A DNA stretch of 64,000 nt from Antedon mediterranea (GCF_964355755.1 NC_092673.1:9121001-9185000); one strand, 5' to 3'; shown: positions 1 through 12,632, counted from the first letter of the stretch. The notes: generated by a model not told the origin, from the sequence alone. A program made the numbers and translations.

Positions 1-2397
1 CCCAATTCAACAATTGAAAATTTTTTTTAAAAACAATTTTAATTGTTTAAATATTCCTTGACGGGAAAACCAGTACTATATATAAAAAAATATTCAAAAA
101 TCAATACCACAATACTACGCTATATAATTTAATTATTTTATTTATTCAACAACTGACTATACCAATTATCATTTAATCCTTTTGACCATTTTGTCACTGT
201 AGGTATATTATCAGACAGTAGGTTTTTTGTATATTTAATTATTATGCCTCTACTAATTTATTTATTTATTTATCAGAATACACCAAAAGCAGTGTAATGA
301 AAGTAGGCCTTAAATAATAAAATATTTGTTTACACACTACATTAGTAGTATAGTGGTAAACAGGTACAGAATTTGTTTATCTACACTAAAAGCAAGAATC
401 TTGTTTATACTGTATTATCATTAAACATGTTTCACAAATGGAACTTTGTTTCTTTCCGACAATCGCGAAAAAGCCTACTTAACTTCTTTTAAATGCGAGA
501 TTTTACAAACTTGTGACCTTCGTTCGCTATCTTGTTCATGAGGTTATGATTGGATGTCGGGAAGGGGGCTAAATTTGACAACGATTTGACCAAGTCACCT
601 CTCTTACTTGTAAATAAGCGTGATGGAATGTATAATCTTAGATATTAAAGCCTGATTTGTAATCGCGTTGATGGATTGGAATTAATAGCGTTTGTTGTTG
701 GGGTAACAATTTGTACAGTTTACTCGGTGGGTAATTCAACAACTTATTGTGAGTTTGCTGTAAGATTCTGTATCATTCATTTATTTATTCTAAAGTACAA
801 TACTAGATAATAATACATATAATTCAATTTAAGTAGGAGTAAGAGTAAAATAATTAGTTCTCTCTGTATATGTGAAAAAGGCAAATCTTACCAGGGTTTT
901 CAGGTTATATGCATTATCAGCATATAACCTTATTGATTTTGTCAGAATCTTTATTTATTCTTTCCTTAGTTAGCATTACTTTGACCGTCAATTATCTTGA
1001 GATCAATTTCATCTAGCTACATCAATTTTTCAGAGTATATTCCTTATGGCCAGGACAATGTGATTAGTTTTCCACAGTGCACAATTAAAAATTTAATTTA
1101 TTTAATTTAATGAAATCACGTTTGTAATCATATCTTCACAAGTATGCATCATAATTAAACCAAATTTAGTACTCAGAAATTTCAGGTCATCATAGTTCAT
1201 CATATGAAAATTACAATTACGTGTGTAGCGCATGTGACGCATGCGTACGTGTGCTTAAAACTTTCAAAATTCATTTATTATGAAAATAAAAAAACAAGTT
1301 GATTACATCATCATTAATTGAATATCAAATTTGAAAAATGTAATTTTGACAATCTAAGATTTTCTTGGACCGAAATAACAAACTTAACATTAACCTTCTT
1401 CTTTAAAATGTTCATATACGTATATTAAAGATTTCATAGTAAAAAAAAATGTAGTTACTGCATAGTCAATAAACGGAAGGTGTGTATATGCCTCGGTGGT
1501 CTGTAATTACGGAGGTACGGAGATCAAAACAAACAAAAACAAAACAAGATTTTTTTTTTATATTCGTATTTTTGTTCAATTTTATTTCTAAGTGTAGTGT
1601 ATAAATTATACGCCTGATTTATAATGAAATCTAGAGAAACTTTTATGTCTTTTATTATTATGTAACAAGGGTGGTTTATGACATACTATATACGCGGAGA
1701 GATCTTTGATTGGGTTGTTTTTATGCAAGTGCCTCGATGTGCTACCGGCTATTGTATTTGCGCTACAAAGATCCTATCTTTCATATATTATAAATAATTA
1801 AAGATCATGACAAAATCAATATACCTTTTAAAAAATCAATTCTTTATTTAAATCAATGCATAAGCTATAATTCGTCATATTGACAAATTAAATCTAAGTT
1901 TCTTTTTGTTATTCATTAGTAAAATAAAATGTTTTACTTGTTGGTCAATTAAAAATAAAAAGGTTGTCAAATTTCTTTGTAGTATGGACATACTAAAACA
2001 AATATTACAACTAGGCCTATCCGTAATTGTTTAAAAGTTTTGGTTTGTATAATTATAGCAAGGTGTGTACAGAGGAACAGTCTAGCCTCTAGGTTTTAGA
2101 GTGGTTGAATTTTTAAGGCAGATATTAACGTAAAACTATTGTCTAATAATTTGCGTAAAGTAAGTACAAATTGCATTTTTACTGTTTTAAGCGAGAAGGA
2201 CATGTAAAATGGTTTTTAATTGTAACTGGGGTAAATGTCAAAATTGTCAAATTTTTTCCGATAAAGCTAGCTGAAACTTGGAGAAAACAATCCTGAGGAT
2301 AGGGAGAGTATGAATCTAATATCAAAGAGGGGACCACTCAAGATCATGCAATGTCAAAGTAAAATTTCAAAATTGCTCCGAATGAGCTGAAACTCTC
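1..2397. other. AT-rich stretch with no recognisable gene
   Basis: No coding exon, RNA gene or clear mobile-element end was recognised. Homopolymer runs and short A/T-rich tracts dominate. A short segment near 450-470 resembles one near 8005-8025 (both hold the string AATCGCGAAAAAGCC), so some of this stretch is probably old dispersed repeat. Confidence 0.5.
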
Positions 2398-4027
2398 GAT
2401 CAATGGTATATAATGCATGGAGTGTTGATCAATGGTATATAATGCATGGAGTGTTGATCAATGGTATATAATGCATGGAGTGTTGATCAATGGGATATAA
2501 TGCATGTAGTGTTGATCAATGGGATATAATGCATGGAGTGTTGATCAATGGGATATAATGCATAGAGTGTTGATCAATGGGATATAATGCATGGAGTGTT
2601 GATCAATGGGATATAATGCATGGAATGTTGATCAATGGGATATAATGCATGGAGTGTTGATCAATGGGATATAATGCATGGAGTGTTGATCAATGGGATA
2701 TAATGCATGGAGTGTTGATCAATGGGATATAATGCATGGAGTGTTGATCAATGGGATATAATGCATGGAGTGTTGATCAATGGGATATAATGCATGGAGT
2801 GTTGATAAATGGGATATAATGCACAAAGTGTTGATCAATGGTATATAATGCACGGAGTGTTGATCAATGGGATATAATGCATGGAGTGTTGATCAATGGT
2901 ATATAATGCATGGAGTGTTGATCAATGGTATATAATGCATGGAGTGTTGATCAATGGGATATAATGCATGGAGTGTTGATCAATGGTATATAATGCATGG
3001 AGTGTTGATCAATGGGATATAATGCATGGAGTGTTGATCAATGGTATATAATGCATGGAGTGTTAATCAATGGTATATAATGCATGGAGTGTTGATCAAT
3101 GGGATATAATGCATGGAGTGTTGATCAATGGGATATAATGCATGGAGTGTTGATCAATAAGATATAATGCATGGAGTGTTGATCAATGGGATATAATGCA
3201 TGGAGTGTTATAATGCATGTAGTGTTGATCAATGGGATATAATGCATGGAGTGTTGATCAATGGGATATAATGCATGGAGTGTTGATCAATGGGATATAA
3301 TGCATGGAGTGTTGATCAATGGGATATAATGCATGGAGTGTTGATCAATGGGATATAATGCATGGAGTGTTGATCAATGGTATATAAATGCATGGAGTGT
3401 TGATCAATGGGTTATAATGCATGGAGTGTTGATCAATGGGATATAAATGCATGGAGTGTTGATCAATGGTATATAATGCATGGAGTGTTGATCAATGGGA
3501 TATAATGCATGGAGTGTTGATCAATGGTATATAATGCATGGAGTGTAGATCAATGGTATATAATGCATGGAGTGTTGATCAATGGTATATAATGCATGGA
3601 GTGTTGATCAATGGGATATAATGCATGGAGTGTTGATCAATGGGATATAATGCATGGAGTGTTGATCAATGGGATATAATGCATGGAGTGTTGATCAATG
3701 GTATATAATGCATGGAGTGTTGATCAATGGTATATAATGCATGGAGTGTTGATTAATGGTATATAATGCATGGAGTGTTGATCAATGGTATATAATGCAT
3801 GGAGTGTTGACCAATGGTATATAATGCATGGAGTGTTTGATCAATGGTATATAATGCATGGAGTGTTGATCAATGGGATATAATGCATGGAGTGTTGATC
3901 AATGGGATATAATGCATGGAGTGTTGATCAATGGGATATAATGCATGGAGTATTGATCAATGGGATATAATGCATGGAGTGTTGATCAATGGTATATAAT
4001 GCATGGAGTGTTGATCAATGGTATATA
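2398..4027. repeat. 29-bp minisatellite, about 56 units
   Basis: Tandem array of a 29-bp unit containing ATGCATGGAGTGTTGATCAA followed by TGG(T/G)ATATA. The main variant is a T/G change giving GGTATATA or GGGATATA. Both types are interleaved along the array, and the TGG-G type dominates the middle. Single-base insertions (ATAAATGC, GTTTGATC) occur around 3385, 3445 and 3835, and one shortened unit lies near 3208. Each unit holds the palindromes ATGCAT and TGATCA. No reading frame runs through it because 29 is not a multiple of 3 and stops recur. Confidence 0.95.
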
Positions 4028-4875
4028 TTACATAGCCTATGTAAATACGCGAACGTGATTGGTTGAAACTGCATCACATGACATGATATTGACTGAGTAA
4101 TTTTCGTGTAATTATCGTGTCCCTGTCCATTAATCATATACATTCTCGAGTACGATGATGACTGTGTAATTTTCGTGTGGCAACACTCACGTTTGCCGAT
4201 AAATAAACAAATGTCATCTACTGGGTCGCGATGAAATTGTCACTCCATCACAAGACAACGCTTCATGCGCTGCGCCACGGAACGTGGTTGAAGAAATTAA
4301 TCATCTAAACTATTTAAACTATGCATACATAGCGCCCTTGTTTATTATTAGTCCTCCCTAGATGTGATGAAACACCGTTTGTGATTGGTTAATACTCACA
4401 GTAGTAACCGATACGCGCGCGACGCACTGAACATCCGGTGATTCGGCTCGAAGAGAAGACGAATTATTATTTATTCGGCCTACCTGATAATAATATTATT
4501 ATTAATGTAGGCTTATTGATGGAAATTCTTTATTATTATTTTAAACGGCTAGTGAATATTTTATTGCCAAGCAATCATTAATTAGTAATTATCTGTATAT
4601 TATTCTTCGCAAGGTAAGGTGTCTAGGCAGCTTGTTTCTAGCCTAGCTTCACCCGACCCAGCAGACTTGTTCTTGACTATGTAATATTACAGATATCGCC
4701 TTTTATATCGGTAAAATATAAGATTTAACATCCCCTCGGGGTGATATTATGTTCTCGGGGAATAATATATATCTAAAAGCTGCCGCTTCGGGATATATAT
4801 ATTTCCCTTAACATAATATCATTCCCTCGGGGATGTCAAATCTTATATTTCACCTCTAAGCAGGCAATATCTGTA
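4028..4875. mobile_element. 0.85-kb insertion splitting the 29-bp minisatellite
   Basis: The array stops inside a unit at about 4027, and a recognisable unit piece (ATAATGCATGGAGTGTTG) reappears at 4876. The intervening block is therefore probably an insertion into the last units. It has a different character: higher GC in places, with segments such as GTGATTGGTTGAAACTGC. Its right end coincides with the foldback element at 4690-4873. The whole block could be one element or the foldback plus flanking sequence. No ORF was recognised. Confidence 0.45.
4690..4873. mobile_element. Palindromic foldback MITE with TA target duplication
   Basis: The two halves are near-perfect inverted repeats. The left begins CAGATATCGCC and includes AAATATAAGATTT and ACATCCCC. 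The right carries the complements in reverse order and ends GGCAATATCTG. Both ends are flanked by TA (4688-4689 and 4874-4875), the usual target of Tc1/mariner-like elements. The centre holds a GC-rich patch, GCTGCCGCTTCGGG. It would fold into one long hairpin and has no coding capacity. Confidence 0.7.
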
Positions 4876-4894
4876 TAATAATGCATGGAGTGTT
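4876..4894 (+). repeat. Orphan piece of the 29-bp minisatellite unit
   Basis: ATAATGCATGGAGTGTTGA matches the 29-bp unit of the array ending at 4027. It marks the far edge of the original array before the insertion. Confidence 0.8.
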
Positions 4895-5801
4895 GAAATG
4901 ACTGGATTTATGTTCTATTGAACATAGTATCTCTAGTTACAAAGTAGCTCACATTTGTTGTTATTAATTTATGCCTATCAGTCTTCAACCCTAAATCACT
5001 ATTACATGACAACAACAGTTAATTAAGCCTACCAGTGGTAATACTGTTTGTCTACTGTACAATGGAAAATGATCTTAATTTTAGTTTATGTTTGTGTAAT
5101 AACAATAACAACAATCGATAAAACCTAGATATTTGAACTGTGTGACCTTTCGGTAGTAGTATTATAAGTAACACAGCTTGACTGGATGTCATTGACGTCA
5201 ATAATTATCGTTGCTATAGGATACTGTAGACTCTTACCAACAGTTATGTGGTTACTGTTAATGTGTTATCTCTGTATTTTAAAGTATGTATGTATGTGTA
5301 TGGACATATGTTAAGTTGACATCGCTCATGTTATGTTGACATCGCTCGTGTTAAGTTTACACATTTACTTGGTTTTCTAAAGAACTGAGTGAAGATCCTA
5401 CAATGCTGATCAAACACTGAACACATTTGAAACCAAGGTACACCACAATAGCTACATATTTGGGCTTGTGCAGGTTTACCTACTAGATCTCTAAGATCAA
5501 TGTCAGCAATTTGAACTCTATTAAGAACCAGTTGAAGACTTTTATTTATCAAACATATTCATGGTTTCAATGTGAAAGGGCCGTAGATGTCCTATTTAAG
5601 CTATATTCACACTTGTTGCATTTCATTGAACGTAAGATTGCATTGTTTGTTAAATGGAAAATTATATAGATAATTAAACAGTGCCGTCTTATGAATAAAC
5701 CATATAGATAATCATGCTGTCTCCTTGATTGCTTCATTTTGCACCTTCTTATTGTTTCTTGCAAATGGCCTAACATTTTTTGCAATTCTCAGTCACTTTA
5801 A

Positions 5802-6427
5802 AGCCCCATTCCCTACGTTTTTTAGATCTAATTTAAGATCACAAACTATATTTAATGTAAAAATAATACTATATGGTCCTATTGCGATAACTTTTTTCGT
5901 CTTTAAACGGTTAAAAATGTGAAAAATAAATCGATTTTAATAATTATAGCGGCCCGCTATAAATCCCAAAATGCATTGCACGCGGATTGATATTGTTGTT
6001 TTTCACCTGTAATTCGCCCACTTTTCGATCGATCGTGAAGCCAAAACAAATGGAAGACTCCTAACTTTTCAGCGAAAATACTGGGTTTTCCCCAATTTGT
6101 ATCAACGGAGTCTGGCAAAAATAGAGAGACAATTAATGCAGCAACTATACAACGTCAGACTAGGTATATAGCTAGCGTACGATGTTCGTACGTTACCGAT
6201 GTTTACCAGCTAGGCCTACAAAACTAAGCCTAGCTAGGCTAGGCCTGAGACCGTCCACGAGAGGTCGATCGCCGCGAGCTACTTAGGTAGTGCATTGTTT
6301 CTCACTTTTTATCATAATTTACCATAAAACGTACATTTAAGACAAGGAATGACATGGTTTAATGTTTTTAAAGTGATATATATGTATTATTTTCCAAAAA
6401 ACGTCCAAAATTGCAGGGAAGGGGTCT
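5802..6427 (+). mobile_element. Family P MITE, copy 1 (TTAA-flanked, 626 bp)
   Basis: A non-coding element flanked by TTAA (5798-5801 and 6428-6431). Its ends are imperfect inverted repeats, AGCCCCATTCCCTACG and the complement of a right end reading GCAGGGAAGGGGTCT. It shares nearly its whole length with 26883-27511 (opposite orientation). Decayed copies lie at about 14865, 48815 and 50568. The interior has GGCCTAGC-type palindromic patches, a conserved TCGATCGATCGTGA segment and GCGGCCCGCTATAA. The TTAA flank suggests mobilisation by a piggyBac-like transposase, although a TA target would fit the same bases. Confidence 0.85.
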
Positions 6428-7029
6428 TTAATTTTGCAGTAAATAATATAATATATATATATAACTGTCTTCTCATAACTATCATACAGTATAACTGTCA
6501 TAAAGGTTCTGAATTTGATTCTTGATACAATTTGGATTTAAAAAAAATAATTTGTCAGTTTACTTTTATCAGGGAGGAGTGCGCTTTTATTATAATTATC
6601 CCATGCGAATTAGTATATAACCACATTAAGGCAGAAATTTACTGATAGCAAATAATTATTATACTACAATATTAGCACAGTACTAAATTAAACTATTGTA
6701 CTGTATGTTAATTAGAACCGATTAAATAATCAAGTACATTTATACCTAAACAAAATGAATTTGTTCTTTTGTCAAATCACACAAACCATAAAACTCTGAT
6801 GGATAGATGGACGACCGATTGTATGTTATTTTCATCAAAGGCAGCATAAATGGTTATTTTAAATAGTTCTAGGATGAAAACTTTTCTAATATATTTTGTT
6901 TTATATGTTAAAAAATGTATATTGATCTAGTTATCATCGATAAGTGGGTCTATAGAAACCTATAGGTTGTTACAATAATATAACATATATGTATATCACA
7001 TAATCTTTGCAACATTCACCAAATTAGAA

Positions 7030-7375
7030 AGTACATTGATCATTCAACCTAACATGCTGCTACGCTGTCTGCTGTTGTCCCGTCTTGATTATTTTAAGTT
7101 TTTATTACTGTCTTTGATAAAAATGAATTAACAACATTCTATAAATTAATGCACAACTTTAAATATTCATTTAATATAAATCTATTGATTTAATCAATAG
7201 ATAGGTTTTATGAACAAAATGTTAATAAAGAAGACAATTTAGTAAATAAATAGTACCATTGGCTGATATTTTAAAACTTACACTACAGTACTTAAAAGTA
7301 TACATATTCCCAGGTAAACAAACGCAAGAATTTAACATCTTTAAAGAGAGGCTTGGGGAACACTTCTTCTAACTT
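7030..7375 (+). pseudogene. Very decayed non-LTR reverse transcriptase C-terminal relic
   Basis: Around 7060-7110 one frame reads LLLSRLDYFKFLLLSL, close to the thumb-region LVLSRLDYCNSLL pattern common in non-LTR reverse transcriptases. Around 7320-7370 another frame reads EFNIFKERLGEHFF followed by a stop, like the last residues of such proteins. The piece between is stop-ridden. The spacing fits one decayed 3' end in plus orientation. The call rests on two short motifs and could be chance. Confidence 0.3.
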
Positions 7376-8690
7376 AATAAACATAAAATGTTAATGATGA
7401 AATAAAAACTTAAGCTACATATAACAGTTTTAGGCACATTCATGTTACTATAAAACTATTCATATATAACTAAACTTCAACTGTATCTAGATGAAATTCA
7501 ATTAATTATTATTATTCCTAAGAGAAATACTATTTAATTCTATAAAGAAAAAGACTAAAAAAGAAGGTACATATACGGCTTACTAAAAACTAAGGACTAA
7601 TTAAAATACAGATTAATTGGATAAATAAGTATCATAATTGAAATTATTGTATTATAAATATCTAATCAATACTTTTAACCATACTTGCTGTAACTGTTGG
7701 CATAATTATCTAAAATGTACAATATGACAAAACAATTCTACGGTATGTTAAACATTTTTACTGAGTAGAGAAAGTCAAGAGATTTATTTAGTATTTGTGT
7801 TCTTGCTAGAATTGTTTGACAAATTAGCAATGAGCAGAGGAAGGTTAAGTATAGAATCTCTTGTTTACTCATTTTCTTGCATGTGTAGTCATCAAAATAA
7901 TCAAATCTAAAAGGTCTTCATGAAAATCAACTTGTTTTTAACTTGGAAGTAAACATGCTTCTGGATTCTGCTTTACAAACAAAACTTTGCTTCCTTCTTT
8001 ACTACAGAAATCGCGAAAAAGCCACCAAAAGTCAAAGGTCAAGGTAAAATATACAAAAAAATTGCTCTTACTGGATGACTAGGGAGGTGTGTGCAGCTTT
8101 TCATTCATTTAGAATATTTATCACCTATTGTTATTGTACAAAATTATTTAGAATGATTGTTACTGTATAAACTTTTGCATTGGATCTTTTTTTTTCATCT
8201 TATGTGGTGTTATTCTTTCAATGATTTTTGTGCGCAGCATATCTCTAAAACTTGTAAGCATAACATTTTGTAACTTTACCAGACAAGACTGTAAACCTTT
8301 ATTCTAAAGATGATCCAATAAAGTTTTAGATAACCTAGGAGTGATTTTATGAAATTCTATGATTGATTATAAATTCAGAACAAAAAGCTAAACGTTTAAA
8401 ATGTTTAATTGCGAAAAATCAATTTAATTCTAATCAATTTTCTGCTAATTTCATGTCATTTTTTTTGCTATTGCTCGCAAAGCTCGTACATGGCATTTTA
8501 AAGACTGTTTTTGCAATTGATTAAATTTCTTTATATCTTTTTTGATAATTTCTATTTATTTTAATGAACTTTAAATACAAAACCAGTCAATTTGGTATTG
8601 GGGATATCGCAGATGATGTACGCTCAAGATTGTTTGTATAACCTAATACTGTATTAGCTTAGTGGGGAAATTTAATGCAAATTTGTGTAA
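7376..8690. other. AT-rich stretch, no gene seen
   Basis: No coding exon or RNA gene was recognised. A segment at about 8187-8245 (GATTTTTGTGCGCAGCATAT with a T-rich lead) recurs at about 33360-33420, so part of it is dispersed repeat. An exon-like snippet at 8007-8042 was considered and rejected. Confidence 0.4.
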
Positions 8691-8694
8691 AAAG

Positions 8695-8835
8695 ATACCT
8701 ATTTTGAATCTCTTATAGCTCATCAGAATGCACGGGTGACCCCGGACTTTTTAACTTATTATGGAAGCCAATGAACAGAATGAATGACAAAATATTATGA
8801 CGTCATCATATGGCCACCTGAAAATGGATTTCCTA
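8695..8835 (+). repeat. Fragment of Helitron-like family H
   Basis: The segment with CTTATAGCTCATCAGAATGC and ATTATGACGTCATCATATGG matches the 5' half of the H copies near 47830, 45940 and 62890. No 3' end with hairpin and CTAG is present here, so it is a truncated copy. Confidence 0.5.
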
Positions 8836-9069
8836 TTAGATTATTCAACTTTTAAGTTGAGGTTTTCATCTCTGTCAGTTGATTTAAAATTTAACAAAAA
8901 AATTTAAAAAATAGGCACAAACAATGCAAGAGCACTACAGAAATATAGAAAAGATCAAAAAGCATTATTGTGCATAACTGTACTTGTAAAGATGTATAAT
9001 CTTACAATAGAATTTGCCAAATAATGAGAAAAGTAAATACAAATTGAGTAAATGACGTTTATTACTTAC

Positions 9070-9224
9070 AGGTTTCTGCTGCTTTTCCTTACTGGTTTAT
9101 CGGACACAACGGAATGACGTTGAAATGACTGACCAGCTAACTCTTCTCCTTCTTCCAAGGTTGGTATATTATTTTCTACTCCATGAAGCATTCTTTCATC
9201 TCCAACAGACATTGCACGGCGTGA
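9070..9224 (-). CDS. Internal coding exon of an unidentified host gene
   Basis: Read on the minus strand, a TTTTATAG acceptor is followed by 155 nt that are fully open from the first base, then a strong GTAAGT donor. The product has 51 complete codons. It begins SRRAMSVGDERMLHG, includes an acidic stretch LEEGEELAG, and ends in a basic serine-rich segment near KPVRKSSRNL. Base composition is clearly richer in G and C than the flanks, and no frame on the other strand is comparable. I do not recognise the protein, and no domain or membrane segment is visible. The exon starts in phase 0 and ends two bases into a codon, so at least one more exon should follow at lower coordinates; I could not find it. 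Candidate upstream exons ending in the matching phase lie at 18832-18876 and 38652-38694. This is the best evidence of a cellular protein gene in the window. Confidence 0.6.
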
Positions 9225-9556
9225 CTATAAAATACAAATGCAACAGAATATTGATAACATTAGTAATTTGTTAAATAACTTGGGAAGATAAGTAATGATA
9301 ATCTTTTAAGATAATTTGTCAAAAAATATAGGAGGTGATACAGGTAACATATATTGACCGTACACATAGACAATGGCCCTAAATGCCCTATTCAATTCAA
9401 TCAATACAACAGACGAAATGAAGTCTAAAAGAAAATTCTAAGGAAAAGAAATAAAATATGCATCTGAACTAATGTGAACTTGTTTCATAGGTTTTAACTG
9501 TTTTATCTTTAGGTAGGTATATTCAAGAGGACAGAAGCATTAGGAAACTGTGTCAC

Positions 9557-9609
9557 ATGGAAGCTATAGTACTACAGGCTGACAGAAACTGGAATTTGGA
9601 AACTCGGAC
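9557..9609 (+). repeat. Dispersed repeat shared with 11628-11687
   Basis: Both places carry GGAAGCTATAGT, then CTACAGGCTGACAG, then TGGAATTT and AAACTCGGAC in the same order. The family is unknown and no ORF is present. Confidence 0.5.
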
Positions 9610-9834
9610 CCTAAGCAAGTCTAGGAAACGAGAGTAAGCAGACAAGCAGTGTTCTCCCCAGGCCTTTGAAGGGTCACGGTACCGTGATGCTTTACGTGTT
9701 TTATTACTGCCATGTCTCTTTTTTGATCTCTAGTATTATTATCTGAATCGTCTAAAATGTGGTAACTTGTATATTGTAAATAAAGTTTTCAGTTAAAACA
9801 ATGATTGATTGTATTGTTTTTTTTGTAAAAATGT

Positions 9835-10040
9835 TTTTCATTGACGACTTCTCCCTGACGTTCGTAATGAACGCAAAAAATGTTTCTTATCGCGTATGTT
9901 TACCGATGGAAAAAGTAGGCTACGATCGTTTTGCTGTTTGCCAAAGCGCTATAAGTGTTATTTCCGACCAAACTAGAGGTGTCATTCAACATAAATGTTA
10001 TGTGCGCGAGTACCATTTCCGGCCATCTAGGGTGTAAATG
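9835..10040 (+). repeat. Dispersed repeat R, copy 1
   Basis: The segment ends with ACCATTTCCGGCCATCTAGG and holds ACTAGAGGTGTCATTCAAC. Similar strings occur at about 30600-30640 (TCATTTCCGGCCATCTAGGG) and 60790-61000 (CACCTAGAGGTGTCATTTAAC). An open frame of 78 codons starting at 9801 overlaps it but shows no recognisable domain and is probably fortuitous. Confidence 0.35.
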
Positions 10041-11264
10041 ACCAAAAATCGCTTAAGCCATATTTTTTTAATCCCTAATGCCCAACAGTCAGTACCATTT
10101 TGTAGCATAAACTTGGTAATCTTGTGCTTTCCATTTTGTTAAATTAAGTTAATTGTTAGCAAGTAATTTAAACTTTTGTAAGTAGATGAGAGGGATTCTA
10201 CCCAATTCACTCCTTACTCCTTCGTTTGGACGTGCCTGCTGGACATTTAGATATGAATATTTTATACATCGTCTTTAAAATATTTAACACCCCACAGTTT
10301 GCTTCCATACTTCCTGACGATTTAAAGCCAAACACTAAATATGTTAATCATTGTGTTGCTTTGTATAGATTAGTAGTTGATAATTAATAGAAAAAACAAA
10401 AGCCATACAAGACAAATGGTTGACTTGCATCTTTGGTTAATTTAAACGTTAAACTTTATTTTATATTTCATCATTTGATTGGACGATTGTAGGTCACATG
10501 ATAAAAAATAAGTGCCCTATATTTTCATGATCACATAGCAACATGTATTCTTTTTTTGTCAGTGGAAATTGAAATTATTATTCAATATTTGTAAACAAGC
10601 TGATATGCCATGCTGATATTTATATATATATAGCATCATTTACAAAATGGCCACATATTTTTAATTTTAAAATTCAGGGCAAGGGTCCCTAATGACAGCT
10701 TCACCTGGACAGATCATCCTCATAAGATATTGTTAAATAAATAATATTAGTAGAGATATAACCAAAAGTATTTTTGAATAAATAGCACTAATTTGCATAA
10801 ACTTCTTATTGATAAATATAATCATTCCAAGAATGGTCTTAAATAGATGTTGGTCTTGGTTTAGTTAATAGTGAAAGTTTATTTTGTATAATGACATCAC
10901 TGATTTGCATAAAATTAATATTGATAAATTCACATTCATCTGGATATCCCTAATTGTAAGTCTAATAAGGGTATTTCAGATAATAATAGCAACCTGATCA
11001 AATATCTTGCTTTCTCACTGTTCTTATTTTAACATTTTTAATGGATTATTGATTTGTGAGGTAAGTTTAATCTTGTGATGCATCACTTGAACATATTTTA
11101 ATGAAATTTGCAAACGAAAACAGTATTACAGTAATTATCTTTAATAGATAAATTATTCCATAGATCTGTTTAATGTATTCTTCTACCAACAATTTTTATA
11201 CCATGACCCTGAATAAATGACGTCAAACACCTTTTTTATTATGATTATTATTTTACTGTCATCA

Positions 11265-11545
11265 GGATTAGTTTCTCATTTTAACATAAAATATTGGACT
11301 TGCACCATGGCAACAGTGATGCAAGCAGCTCTGAAAATATAATCTGTATTCTAGAGGGAGACAAACAGAATTTAAGAACACCAATTTAAATGCTGCTGAA
11401 CACTGTGAGGTCAATCTAAATGACATTAGCACATTTTCTGTAGTTGGACCCAAAATTGTGAACAATTTGCCAAGTAACGTTAAAGATTTAAATTACAATT
11501 TTAACTAATTTTTTAAAATGAAAAAATAAAATAAGATGAAAAACG
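11265..11545 (+). pseudogene. 3' end of a decayed non-LTR retrotransposon
   Basis: The plus-strand frame around 11360-11515 reads FSVVGPKIVNNLPSNVKDL and then a near-terminal NFN, stop, FFKMKK. This matches the usual end of CR1/L2-like reverse transcriptases (pattern: F, then GPK, WN, LP, FK, LK). The preceding frame is broken by stops. About 80 residues of the protein end remain. The A-rich tail AAAATGAAAAAATAAAATAA follows. Confidence 0.45.
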
Positions 11546-11627
11546 CCGCTGATTATAATTTGCCATAGAAATATGCAGTTATTTTTTTATTTATTCCCAG
11601 AAGACATAATCATGAAGATGCTATATC

Positions 11628-11687
11628 AAGCGGAAGCTATAGTTCTACAGGCTGACAGTTTTGGAATTTTGTAAACTCGGACAGGTC
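11628..11687 (+). repeat. Second copy of the repeat at 9557
   Basis: It shares GGAAGCTATAGT, CTACAGGCTGACAG and AAACTCGGAC in the same order as 9557-9609. Confidence 0.5.
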
Positions 11688-11780
11688 ATGCTCAAATCAC
11701 AAACCCCAAAATACCCGCACACAATAATAAGAGGATGTTTCGCATTTTCCTATCTCCTCCTACAATAATTGTTTTTAATA

Positions 11781-12632
11781 CCGTATATTTCGGTGTATAA
11801 GTCGCACCTGTGTATAAGACGCACCCCTAACTGAGAGTAAAATATCGGTATTTTTTATATCGTCGATGTATAAGACGCACTTTATATTTCATCAAAACAA
11901 TGTTTTTTTTAAATTGTAATCAATATTATTGTAATAATATATTGTTATATCTACAACGGAGTCCTTTATTTAGGGTTTTTCTTACCTAGGCTTGGCCGCG
12001 CCCAGCCTCAACAAGTTCTTTCTAACTTGTTACTCATGAGTTTCGCCGCAACATCGAGTGCATGAGCGTGTGTGTAACACGTACGCGTGTGTGGGCTAGC
12101 CTCGCTCGATCATTTCGAGAGAGCGCACGTTTTTATGGACAATCGTATTCGATTAGTATCTATGTATCTGAGAAGTGTATACGCTAGGTCCATGCTATAA
12201 TCAACTGGAGAATATACTAGTCGAATACCATAGACCATGTGGCTGCCAAGAAGGGCTTGCGCTGGGGGGTACGGCGGTCGGCGATCGTGCGTATAACTAT
12301 AAATAAATACTAGGCCTAGGCCTATTCCAATCGTAAACGTTTACAAATGAAATTTTATCGGGAGCGCCTAAAACAGCTCCATAATGAACAAATCTTTTCA
12401 TCATATTTAGTATAACATCATGCTAAAATGCCTTGAAAACTAGGCAGAAGCAGGTTGCCGTTACGTTAGTACACTGTAGCTAGCCTATAGGCCAGGCCTA
12501 GCCAACGAGGTGACGATATGTAGGCTACAATCTGTGTGGTGCGAGGCATAATGTTCGGTGTATAAGACGCACCCTTAATTTAGAGGTCAAATTTGCGTGT
12601 CAAAAGTGCGACTTATACACCAAAATATACGG
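11781..12632. mobile_element. 852-bp TIR element with TA target duplication
   Basis: The left end starts CCGTATATTTCGGTGTATAA and the right end is its near-perfect inverse, with TTGG in place of TCGG. The shared terminal repeat is roughly 28 bp. TA flanks both ends. Subterminal copies of GTATAAGACGCACC occur just inside each end (near 11812 and 12557). The interior includes GGCCTAGGCCTA patches and a CG-rich stretch near 12050-12130. No transposase ORF is visible, so it is non-autonomous; a TA target suggests a Tc1/mariner-like or related mobiliser. Confidence 0.8.

Noticed and set aside
2398-4027. CRISPR-like regularity of the 29-bp and 40-bp arrays
   Set aside because: Units are contiguous with no unique spacers, and the setting is eukaryotic.
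5331-5785. Short minus frames of about 70 codons
   Set aside because: Cysteine-bearing but without any known pattern or exon limits; expected by chance in this composition.
8007-8042. Plus-strand mini-exon with a T-rich acceptor and GTAAAA donor, reading IAKKPPKVKGQ
   Set aside because: A similar string recurs near 455-470 in a repeat-like setting, and the donor is weak.
9801-10037. 78-codon open frame as a gene
   Set aside because: No domain or splice signals; it overlaps a dispersed repeat and starts in a T-rich run.
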